This document shows positions 1 to 5,247 of a stretch of DNA of 6,476 nucleotides, one piece after another. Each line of letters begins with the position of its first letter. The first letter of the stretch is position 1. The DNA is from an uncultured Burkholderiales bacterium (lineage in GTDB: Bacteria > Pseudomonadota > Gammaproteobacteria > Burkholderiales > Burkholderiaceae_C), in contig CAJBLW010000216.1 of the NCBI GenBank assembly GCA_903953985.1, positions 1 to 6,476 of the forward strand. Direction: 5' to 3'. A program made the position numbers and the translations under genes. The notes under the pieces are model-generated. The model did not search any database, was not told where the DNA came from, and saw only the letters and a program-made list of their open reading frames with translations.

Positions 1-335
1 TCATCAACCAGTACGGTGGCCAGATGAAGCAGACCTACGGTGTGCCGGTGAAAGAGATACAGGAAGCCATCAAGCACGGCGTGCGCAAGATCAATATCGA
101 CACCGACATCCGTCTGGCGATGACTGCAGCTTGCCGCAAGTTCTTGTATGAGAATCCCGACAAGTTCGATGCCCGCGAATGGCTCAAACCCGCCCGCGAA
201 GCGGCCAAGCAAATCTGCAAGCAGCGTTATCTGCAATTCGGCTGCGAAGGCCAGGCTCCCAAGATCAAGGGCGACAACCTGCAGGTGGTGGCGGCCCGTT
301 ATGCGCGGGGTGAATTGGCCCAGGTGGTGAACTGA
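1..335 (+). CDS. fba: Class II fructose-bisphosphate aldolase, C-terminal part (5' end outside window)
   Basis: The reading frame is open from base 3 to the TGA at 333-335, giving 110 residues with no start inside the window. It matches the C-terminal third of the Calvin-cycle-type class II (zinc-dependent) fructose-1,6-bisphosphate aldolase, a cytoplasmic enzyme that interconverts fructose-1,6-bisphosphate with glyceraldehyde-3-phosphate and DHAP. Recognisable blocks are an early GGQMKQTYGVP, the highly conserved VRKINIDTDIRLA, which in the family contributes to the phosphate/substrate-binding site, and the tail REAAKQICKQRYLQFGCEGQA. The zinc ligands lie largely upstream, outside the window. 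The full family protein is about 345-355 residues, so roughly two thirds is missing because of the window edge, not because the gene is broken. A strong terminator follows 22 nt after the stop. The Calvin-type subfamily is inferred from the tail and does not by itself show autotrophy. Confidence 0.95.
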   Translation, partial: INQYGGQMKQTYGVPVKEIQEAIKHGVRKINIDTDIRLAMTAACRKFLYENPDKFDAREWLKPAREAAKQICKQRYLQFGCEGQAPKIKGDNLQVVAARYARGELAQVVN

Positions 336-338
336 GCC

Positions 339-347
339 TGCGATAAT
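339..347 (+). promoter_or_regulatory. Candidate extended -10 promoter for purC
   Basis: TGC followed by GATAAT matches the extended -10 form (TGn plus a hexamer with 5 of 6 bases of TATAAT). No convincing -35 lies at 16-18 nt upstream, where the sequence is the end of the aldolase gene. A start near 353-355 would place the terminator hairpin at the very 5' end of the purC mRNA. This is offered only because purC needs a promoter downstream of, or overlapping, the aldolase terminator. Confidence 0.3.
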
Positions 348-357
348 TGACCCGAAT

Positions 358-393
358 GGCCCGTTGACTGTTCAACGGGCCTTTTTCTTTTTT
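358..393 (+). terminator. Intrinsic terminator of the aldolase gene
   Basis: A perfect 10-bp stem, GGCCCGTTGA (358-367) with TCAACGGGCC (372-381), has a 4-nt CTGT loop and is followed by a T-rich run (five T, one C, six T) to 393. This is a textbook rho-independent terminator. It ends 15 nt before the purC start codon, so it also lies in the purC leader. Confidence 0.93.
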
Positions 394-408
394 GCTGGAC
401 TGTTTTCC

Positions 409-1317
409 ATGACCTCTGCGCTTCATACCTCAGCCTTGACGTCCTTGCCCCTGCTGGCGCGTGGCAAGGTGCGCGACAACTACGCCGTGGGTGACGACCG
501 AATTCTGATGGTGGCGTCGGACCGCATCAGCGCGTTTGACGTGATCATGGGCGAACCGATTCCGGGCAAGGGCGTGCTGCTGACGCAAATGGCGTTGTTT
601 TGGTTCGACAAGCTCGGCCCCAAGGGCCTGAACATCTGCCCTATCCACTTGACGGGCGAAGCCCCCGAGAGCGTGGTGTCTGCCGAAGAAGTGCCGCAGG
701 TCACGGCTCGCTCGATGCTGGTCAAGCGCCTCAAACCCATTCCGGTCGAAGCGGTGGTACGCGGTTATCTGGCAGGCAGCGGTTGGAAGGAATACCAGGA
801 CAACCAGGCGGTGTGCGGTGTGAAACTGCCTGCTGGCCTGAAAAACGCCAGCCGCCTGCCCGAGCCCATCTACACGCCAGCGGCCAAAGCGGCGGTGGGC
901 GAGCACGACGAGAACATCACCTTCGAGCAGACCGAGGCCATGATCGGCCTCGACCTGGCCACCCGCATCCGCGACATCAGCCTCCAGCTTTACAAAGCAG
1001 CGCGCGACATCGCGGCGGGCAAAGGCATCATCATTGCCGACACCAAGTTCGAGTTTGGACTGGACGCCGACGGCACCTTGGTGCTGATGGACGAGGTGCT
1101 GACACCCGATTCATCGCGTTACTGGCCCGCCGACAGTTATGCAGAGGGTGTGAACCCCCCCAGCTACGACAAGCAATTTTTGCGCGACTGGCTGGAAACT
1201 GCTCAGATCAACGGCAAGCCCTGGGACAAGACCCCGCCTGCGCCGCGCTTGCCGCGAGAGGTGATTGAGAAAACGGCCGCCAAATACGAAGAGGCGATGA
1301 AGAAGCTGATGACCTGA
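409..1317 (+). CDS. purC: Phosphoribosylaminoimidazole-succinocarboxamide (SAICAR) synthase
   Basis: Cytoplasmic enzyme of de novo purine synthesis: CAIR + L-aspartate + ATP gives SAICAR + ADP + Pi. The ATG at 409 gives 302 residues, the usual length of the long, yeast Ade1-like class of PurC; the short E. coli-like class is about 237. The frame stays open upstream to a TTG at 364, but that codon lies inside the terminator stem, so 409 is preferred. Motifs: LLARGKVRDNY near residues 15-25, SAICAR signature 1 IPVEAVVRGYLAGSG at 111-125, signature 2 IIADTKFEFG at 208-217, MDEVLTPDSSRYW at 227-239, and a C-terminal helix from about 280 typical of the long class. The ribosome-binding site is poor (only GGA at 397-399). 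PurE and PurK, which make its substrate, are encoded about 2.2 kb downstream in a separate transcript. No damage is visible. Confidence 0.97.
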   Translation: MTSALHTSALTSLPLLARGKVRDNYAVGDDRILMVASDRISAFDVIMGEPIPGKGVLLTQMALFWFDKLGPKGLNICPIHLTGEAPESVVSAEEVPQVTARSMLVKRLKPIPVEAVVRGYLAGSGWKEYQDNQAVCGVKLPAGLKNASRLPEPIYTPAAKAAVGEHDENITFEQTEAMIGLDLATRIRDISLQLYKAARDIAAGKGIIIADTKFEFGLDADGTLVLMDEVLTPDSSRYWPADSYAEGVNPPSYDKQFLRDWLETAQINGKPWDKTPPAPRLPREVIEKTAAKYEEAMKKLMT

Positions 1318-1336
1318 AGCTGGCCGGATTCAGCCG

Positions 1337-1370
1337 AAAAAAAAGCGTTGCATGGCAGCGCCTTTTTCTT
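1337..1370. terminator. Bidirectional terminator between purC and the convergent membrane-protein gene
   Basis: GCGTTGC (1345-1351) pairs with GCAGCGC (1355-1361) through one G-T wobble around a 3-nt ATG loop. It is flanked by an A-run (1337-1344) on one side and TTTTT at 1363-1367 on the other. Read on the plus strand it ends purC; read on the minus strand it is followed by eight T and ends the gene at 1384-1749. Confidence 0.82.
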
Positions 1371-1383
1371 GGGAGTTGGGACA

Positions 1384-1749
1384 TCAACTGGTGAAGGCCA
1401 ACAGCGTCATGGCATCGAGCAGCAAGGTGGTGCCCGCCACCAGCAAGCTGGCGCAGGCGACCAGACGGCCACGCGGGTGCAGGCAAGCGCCCCAGAAAGC
1501 GGCCAAGCAAACCAGCTCTAGGCAGCCGCGCATCGACAAGTAACGGCTGCTGCCCACCAGGTTGGCAGCTTCGGGGCTCATGAGCACGGCATACAGGAAA
1601 ATGCCTTTGACAAGCCAGATTGCAGCACCCCAGTGCAGGGACGGAAGTTGCGCCAGAAGGCTGCGGCTGGGCACGTTCGAGCGCACAGGAGCACCACCGA
1701 GCAGACATTGCAGCTCTTCAGGGGTGATCAGGGGTTGGAGGCGAGACAT
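1384..1749 (-). CDS. Small predicted inner-membrane protein of unknown function (121 aa)
   Basis: I do not recognise this protein. The minus-strand ATG at 1749 opens 121 residues ending in a TGA at 1384-1386. Residues 1-37 are polar with an ITPEELQCLL segment. Three hydrophobic stretches follow, at about 39-57, 71-90 and 96-119, with basic residues (R69, R74, R93, R95) in the loops, so three transmembrane helices are likely. One acidic residue (D112) sits in the last hydrophobic stretch. No catalytic motif or signal-peptide cleavage site is visible. Support for it being real: it fills the gap between purC and the next gene, has a bidirectional hairpin directly downstream, and is convergent with purC without overlap. 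Against: the ribosome-binding site is weak and an out-of-frame minus ORF overlaps it. It may be a lineage-specific orphan. Confidence 0.68.
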   Translation of the reverse strand: MSRLQPLITPEELQCLLGGAPVRSNVPSRSLLAQLPSLHWGAAIWLVKGIFLYAVLMSPEAANLVGSSRYLSMRGCLELVCLAAFWGACLHPRGRLVACASLLVAGTTLLLDAMTLLAFTS

Positions 1750-1780
1750 GACTCAAAATAAATTCGGAAGTGGTGATTCA

Positions 1781-1786
1781 ATTCTA
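1781..1786 (-). promoter_or_regulatory. Candidate -10 element for the 121-aa membrane protein gene
   Basis: The plus strand ATTCTA reads TAGAAT on the minus strand, 5 of 6 matches to TATAAT, 32 nt upstream of the ATG. No good -35 hexamer lies at 16-18 nt, so this is a weak candidate. Confidence 0.22.
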
Positions 1787-1840
1787 GGGGGCATCCACTG
1801 AAAATCCGGCTGGCACAACCCGCTTGGCGGGCCAAAACCG

Positions 1841-1868
1841 GTAAATGTCTGTAACGACAAGTATTACA
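1841..1868 (+). promoter_or_regulatory. Operator-like array: three GTA half-sites at 10-bp spacing plus an inverted TGTAA/TTACA pair
   Basis: GTAAA begins at 1841, GTAAC at 1851 and GTATT at 1861, exactly one helical turn apart. The first two form GTAAATGTCTGTAAC, which resembles the GTAAA-N5-GTAAA direct repeat known for CpxR in enterobacteria. An overlapping dyad places TGTAA (1850-1854) against TTACA (1864-1868) with a 9-nt spacer. The array lies 35-62 nt upstream of the DUF962 start codon, in a promoter-proximal position, and TATTAC at 1862-1867 could serve as a -10. The repeat is directly seen; binding by an OmpR/CpxR-type regulator is inference. Confidence 0.4.
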
Positions 1869-1902
1869 TTGGGTGTTTGGGTCGCCCGAATGAGAGGATC
1901 AA

Positions 1903-2424
1903 ATGACGCTTTTCCGACCTGCGACGCAGTTGATGGTGACGTACGCCCATTACCACCGCGATCGCCGCAACATCGCCACCCACCTGGTGGGCATTCCGCT
2001 GATTTTCCTGTCCATCGGCGTCCTGATGCTCGGCCCGGCCTGGTCTGTGGCGGGTCAGATGTTGACGCTGGCCTGGGCCATGTGGGCACTCACCAGCCTG
2101 TGGTACCTGAGTCGCGGTGAGCTGTTGCTGGGCGTGGCCACATCGGTGGTCAATGGCGTGCTGATCGCGGCCGCCCATGAGGTGCCACCCCTGGCGCAAG
2201 CCCTGGGGCTGGCGATTTGGCAGGCGGGCTTGGGCCTGTTTCTCATCGGCTGGGTTTTGCAGTTCATTGGCCACTATTTCGAGGGCCGCAAACCGGCTTT
2301 TGTGGACGATGTGGTGGGCTTGCTGGTGGGGCCGATGTTTGTGGTGGGAGAGGTGCTCATGTCGGCAGGCCTGCTGCAGCGCATGCGCATGGACATCGAA
2401 CGTCAGGCCGGGGCCATTCATTGA
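1903..2424 (+). CDS. DUF962 / Mpo1-like integral membrane protein
   Basis: The 173-residue product matches the DUF962 (YGL010w/Mpo1-like) family. The two conserved blocks are present: YAHYHRDRRNIATHLVGIP at residues 14-32 (H16, H18, N23, H27) and QFIGHYFEGRKPA at 120-132 (H124, E127), followed by LLVGPMF and E150. Hydrophobic stretches at about 28-45, 48-69, 74-91, 98-122 and 136-157 indicate four or five membrane helices. The yeast homologue Mpo1 is an Fe(II)-dependent dioxygenase in alpha-oxidation of 2-hydroxy fatty acids from phytosphingosine; its histidines are retained here, but the bacterial substrate is unknown and the activity is inferred. The ATG at 1903 is supported by AGAGGA at 1893-1898, the best ribosome-binding site in the window. 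It stands alone as a single-gene unit, convergent with the thioredoxin-like gene, with an operator-like repeat upstream. Confidence 0.88.
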   Translation: MTLFRPATQLMVTYAHYHRDRRNIATHLVGIPLIFLSIGVLMLGPAWSVAGQMLTLAWAMWALTSLWYLSRGELLLGVATSVVNGVLIAAAHEVPPLAQALGLAIWQAGLGLFLIGWVLQFIGHYFEGRKPAFVDDVVGLLVGPMFVVGEVLMSAGLLQRMRMDIERQAGAIH

Positions 2425-2446
2425 GCGCTTGCTTGGCCCTGTGTTG

Positions 2447-2486
2447 AAAAAACCCGATCAGTCTGCATCGCCTGCAGCGGATCGGG
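2447..2486 (-). terminator. Intrinsic terminator of the thioredoxin-TPR gene
   Basis: On the minus strand, CCCGATC (complement of 2486-2480) pairs with GATCGGG (complement of 2459-2453), enclosing a second short hairpin (CTGCA 2463-2467 with TGCAG 2473-2477), and is followed by six T (complement of 2452-2447). The U-tract is on the minus strand only, so it serves the gene at 2508-3461. No separate plus-strand terminator for the DUF962 gene is evident. Confidence 0.78.
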
Positions 2487-2507
2487 CGTGGGGTTGCGCG
2501 TGAGGTT

Positions 2508-3461
2508 TCAGTTGAGCATCATGCTCAGCTTGCGCCGGTAGCTGGAGATCATGGCCATGTGCGGGTCTTCTTGCATGGCGGCTTTGCCCATCAACTCGAT
2601 GCCACCGGCTGATTTGCCTGTGGCGTCTTGTGCTTTGGATTTGGGGGGTGTCATCAGTTCCAGCAGGGCGACAAAGGTTTTGCGCGGGGCTTCGTCGTCC
2701 CATTTTTTGTCGCGCATGATGATTTCGAGCAATTCGTCCATGGCCGCTTCCCATTGTCCGATCGCGATCAACAGGCGGCTTTTGGCAAAACGGGCTTCAA
2801 AGTCACGTTTGTTCTGGGCAATCAAGGCGTCAAACTGGTCCAACTCCCATTCACCACGGGGGTCGGTGGTCACAAACTCCAAGGCTTTGAGCCACTGGGT
2901 TTGCGCCTCAAAGCGCAGCGGTACCGGGATGCGGGCCATGGCCGGGGCCAGCAAGGCGTCGGCTTCGGCCAGCTCGCCCAGGCCAATCAGCAGCTTGACC
3001 AGATCAAAACGGGCGTCGTCGTTGCCGGGATTGGTGGCCAGGGCTTGTTCCAAAGCGTTGCGGGCGCTGTGCGCGTCGCCCGTTTGCAGGTGCCTCTGGG
3101 CTTCCTCGGCGACAGCTTGGGCCTGCAGTTCTTCAGCGGCAGGCAGGTGTTTGTCCAGGAATTGCTTGACCTGGCCTTCGGGCAAAGCGCCCATGAAACC
3201 ATCGACGGGTTGGCCGTTTTTCAGCAACACACAGGTTGGGATGCTTTTGATGCCAAAGGCCTGGGCCAGTTGCTGCTCTTGGTCAGAGTCGATTTTGACC
3301 AACTTGAAGCGGCCTTCGTAAGCGGCCTCGACTTTTTCGAGCACAGGGCCTAAAGACTTGCACGGGCCACACCAGGGGGCCCAAAAATCCACCAACACGG
3401 GCGTGGTCATGGAGGCTTCGATGACCTCGGCTTCAAAGTTTTGTATCGTGACGTCCATCAT
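2508..3461 (-). CDS. cnoX: Thioredoxin-TPR fusion protein (CnoX/YbbN family co-chaperone)
   Basis: A 317-residue cytoplasmic protein: a thioredoxin domain at about 3-110 followed by a helical TPR-like region to the end, the layout of CnoX (YbbN). The redox motif is WCGPC at residues 30-34 in the context FWAPWCGPCK, with the cis-proline in SIPT at P75, nearly the same positions as in E. coli thioredoxin. TPR-like repeats are clearest at about 125-180 (acidic/alanine-rich helices, NPGNDDARFDLVKLL). CnoX-family proteins protect substrates from oxidative aggregation and hand them to chaperones; this role is inferred. E. coli CnoX has SQHC in place of CGPC, so this version should be redox-active. 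There is no signal peptide. The start is uncertain: adjacent ATGs at 3461 and 3458 both lack a good ribosome-binding site, and an in-frame TTG at 3497 would add 12 unconserved residues. The gene diverges from purE. Confidence 0.9.
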   Translation of the reverse strand: MMDVTIQNFEAEVIEASMTTPVLVDFWAPWCGPCKSLGPVLEKVEAAYEGRFKLVKIDSDQEQQLAQAFGIKSIPTCVLLKNGQPVDGFMGALPEGQVKQFLDKHLPAAEELQAQAVAEEAQRHLQTGDAHSARNALEQALATNPGNDDARFDLVKLLIGLGELAEADALLAPAMARIPVPLRFEAQTQWLKALEFVTTDPRGEWELDQFDALIAQNKRDFEARFAKSRLLIAIGQWEAAMDELLEIIMRDKKWDDEAPRKTFVALLELMTPPKSKAQDATGKSAGGIELMGKAAMQEDPHMAMISSYRRKLSMMLN

Positions 3462-3542
3462 GGTGGGCAGTGTTCCGGGTTGTGTTTCAGATCTCAAGCG
3501 GGTGAAACCTTAAAATTCAAGATTGATCACGAAAAGCACCCA
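3462..3542. promoter_or_regulatory. Divergent promoter region between cnoX and purE
   Basis: This 81-nt gap must carry the promoters of both the leftward cnoX gene and the rightward purE-purK-sua5 operon. On the plus strand TAAAAT at 3511-3516 is a plausible -10 (5 of 6 bases), giving a leader of about 20 nt for purE; the best -35-like hexamer (TTCAGA, 3486-3491) has a long 19-nt spacer. I could not identify a convincing minus-strand -10. No E. coli-type PurR palindrome and no riboswitch-like structure is visible. Confidence 0.45.
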
Positions 3543-4052
3543 ATGACTCAAGCGCTCATCGGCGTCGTCATGGGTTCCAGCTCCGACTGGGACACCATGC
3601 AGCACGCAGTCCAGATTCTCCAACAGTTTGGCATCCCTCACGATGCCCGCGTGGTTTCGGCCCACAGAATGCCGGACGATATGTTCACTTACGCAGAGAC
3701 TGCCGCTGCGCGCGGATTGCAAGCCATCATCGCGGGCGCAGGCGGCGCTGCCCACCTGCCCGGCATGCTGGCGGCGAAAACCGTGGTGCCAGTGCTGGGT
3801 GTGCCGGTGCAGACCAAAGCCCTGTCGGGGGTGGATTCGCTGCACAGCATTGTGCAAATGCCCAAAGGCGTGCCGGTGGCCACCTTTGCCATTGGCGCAG
3901 CCGGTGCGGCCAATGCGGCTTTGTTTGCCGTGGCCATGCTGGCCAACAACGACCCGGCCCTGCGCCAAAAGCTGGAGGCTTTTCGCGCCGAACAAACCGC
4001 CATGGCCCGCGCCATGACCCTTTCGCCCGCTTCACCAGCAGGTGCCGCATGA
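3543..4052 (+). CDS. purE: N5-carboxyaminoimidazole ribonucleotide (N5-CAIR) mutase
   Basis: Cytoplasmic de novo purine enzyme that moves the carboxyl group of N5-CAIR from N5 to C4, giving CAIR. The ATG at 3543 gives 169 residues, normal for class I PurE; the frame is open upstream, but family alignment begins at the IGVVMGSSSDWD block (residues 6-17). Conserved features: phosphate-binding GSSSDW at 11-16; SAHRMPD at 39-45, whose H41 corresponds to the catalytic histidine (H45 in E. coli); AGAGGAAHLPGMLA at 64-77; PVLGVPV at 83-89; SGVDSLHSIVQMPKGVPVAT after that. A linked purK supports the class I mutase rather than the class II CO2-fixing carboxylase. The ribosome-binding site is poor (GAAAAG at 3531-3536). 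The stop overlaps the purK start as ATGA. Confidence 0.97.
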   Translation: MTQALIGVVMGSSSDWDTMQHAVQILQQFGIPHDARVVSAHRMPDDMFTYAETAAARGLQAIIAGAGGAAHLPGMLAAKTVVPVLGVPVQTKALSGVDSLHSIVQMPKGVPVATFAIGAAGAANAALFAVAMLANNDPALRQKLEAFRAEQTAMARAMTLSPASPAGAA

Positions 4053-5239
4053 GCCGCGCCATTTTGCCGGGCTCTATGGTCAATGGCCAGATGGCCACTT
4101 TGGGCGTGATGGGCGGTGGCCAGTTGGGCCGCATGTTCGTGCAGGCGGCGCAGGCCATGGGGTACTTCACCGCAGTGCTCGATCCCGATGCGGCCAGCCC
4201 TGCTGGCTTGGTCAGCCACCACCACATCCAGACCGATTATTTGGATGAGCAGGGTCTGGCGCAGCTGATGCAGCGCTGCGCCGCCATCACCACCGAATTT
4301 GAAAACGTGCCCGCACCCGCGCTGGTAACGCTGGGCGCTCACCGCCCGGTGGCGCCGGCGTCCGAGTCGGTGGCGATTGCGCAAGACCGCGCCGCCGAGA
4401 AGGCCCACTTTGTGCGCTGCGGCGTGCCGGTGGCCCCGCACGCCCTCATCGGGAACCCTGCGCAGCTGGCTGCCGTGAGCGCTGAGTTGTTGCCGGGCAT
4501 CCTCAAAACGGCCCGCATGGGCTACGACGGCAAAGGCCAGATCCGGGTCAAGACCCGCGAAGAGTTGGCGGACGAGTGGGCAGAGTTGAAAAGCGTGCCT
4601 TGCGTGCTCGAAAAAATGCTGCCGCTGCAGGCCGAGTGCTCGGTCATCGTGGCCCGTGGAGCCGATGGGCAGATGGTGAATTTTCCGGTGCAATCGAATC
4701 TGCACCGCGAGGGCATTTTGGCCGTGACCCGCGTGTACGAAGGCGCGGTGCCCTCAGACGTGGCGGCGCAAGCCGTGGCCGCCACCCGCGCCATTGCCGA
4801 CGGGTTGAATTACGTGGGCGTGCTGTGCGTGGAATTTTTCCTGCTCGAAGGCGGCCAACTGGTGGTGAATGAGATGGCCCCCCGCCCGCACAACAGTGGC
4901 CACTACACCATGAACGCCTGCGACCAATCGCAGTTTGAGCTGCAGGTGCGCACGCTGGCGGGTTTGCCACTCACGCAGCCGCGCCAACACTCAGCGGCCA
5001 TCATGCTCAATTTGTTGGGCGATCTGTGGCCCGAAGTCATGCCTACGGGCAAAGGCCCAACCACCCCCGCTTGGCAACAAGTGCTGGCGCTGCCCGGCAC
5101 GCATTTGCACCTTTACGGCAAGTTGTCGGCTCGCCCAGGTCGAAAGATGGGCCACCTGAACATCACCGGTGCCACGCCCGAGGTTGTGCGGGCCACCGCC
5201 TTGCAAGCGGCAGCCTTGCTTGGCATCGAAGCGTTTTAA
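4049..5239 (+). CDS. purK: N5-carboxyaminoimidazole ribonucleotide synthase (ATP-grasp)
   Basis: Makes N5-CAIR from AIR, bicarbonate and ATP, feeding PurE. The 396-residue protein has the ATP-grasp order: N-terminal dinucleotide-like fold with LGVMGGGQLGRM at 18-29 and ITTEFENVP near 80, the AEKAHF block near 115, GYDGKGQ at 158-164, VLEKMLP near 187, FPVQSNLHREG near 212, and NEMAPRPHNSGHYT at 274-287 bearing the metal/ATP-binding N274 and E275. A C-terminal domain contains LHLYGKLSARPGRKMGHLN. The ATG at 4049 overlaps the purE stop (ATGA) and has AGG about 6-8 nt upstream, supporting translational coupling. It leaves a 17-residue lead before the core; internal ATGs at 4076 and 4091 are possible but have no better ribosome-binding site. 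Slightly longer than the E. coli enzyme (355 aa), within the family range. Confidence 0.97.
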   Translation: MSRAILPGSMVNGQMATLGVMGGGQLGRMFVQAAQAMGYFTAVLDPDAASPAGLVSHHHIQTDYLDEQGLAQLMQRCAAITTEFENVPAPALVTLGAHRPVAPASESVAIAQDRAAEKAHFVRCGVPVAPHALIGNPAQLAAVSAELLPGILKTARMGYDGKGQIRVKTREELADEWAELKSVPCVLEKMLPLQAECSVIVARGADGQMVNFPVQSNLHREGILAVTRVYEGAVPSDVAAQAVAATRAIADGLNYVGVLCVEFFLLEGGQLVVNEMAPRPHNSGHYTMNACDQSQFELQVRTLAGLPLTQPRQHSAAIMLNLLGDLWPEVMPTGKGPTTPAWQQVLALPGTHLHLYGKLSARPGRKMGHLNITGATPEVVRATALQAAALLGIEAF

Positions 5240-5247
5240 AGACCACC

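Noticed and set aside
364..408. Upstream TTG start extending purC by 15 residues
   Set aside because: The codon lies inside the terminator stem and the added residues (including four Phe in a row encoded by the U-tract) are not family-like; ATG 409 gives the normal length.
1208..1708. 166-codon minus-strand frame overlapping the purC end and the 121-aa gene
   Set aside because: It runs antisense through the conserved purC C-terminus and across the bidirectional terminator, and its composition is Arg/Pro/Ala-rich without features.
1819..1831. Small hairpin CCCGC-TTG-GCGGG upstream of the DUF962 gene
   Set aside because: A 5-bp stem without a T-run on either side; too short to call a terminator or regulatory RNA, and likely chance in GC-rich DNA.
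2551..3353. Two long plus-strand open frames (256 and 241 codons) opposite the thioredoxin-TPR gene
   Set aside because: The minus-strand frame encodes a clear thioredoxin domain; the plus-strand translations have low-complexity Ser/Ala/Arg or Gln/Gly composition and no motifs.
3462..3497. TTG 3497 as start of the thioredoxin-TPR gene
   Set aside because: The 12 added residues are not thioredoxin-like and the start has no better ribosome-binding site; ATG 3461 places WCGPC at the expected position. Kept as an alternative only.
3462..3542. Search for a purine riboswitch or PurR operator before purE
   Set aside because: The gap is 81 nt shared by two divergent genes, and neither the conserved purine-aptamer core nor an ACGCAAACGTTTGCGT-like palindrome is present.
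3689..4705. 338-codon open frame on the minus strand across the end of purE and the first half of purK
   Set aside because: It is antisense to two well-conserved genes, its translation is rich in His/Arg/Gln without a recognisable domain, and long antisense frames are expected in GC-rich coding DNA.
5026..5247. Upstream extension of the sua5 frame by 74 codons into purK
   Set aside because: It overlaps the conserved purK C-terminus out of frame, and the YrdC domain begins right after ATG 5248.
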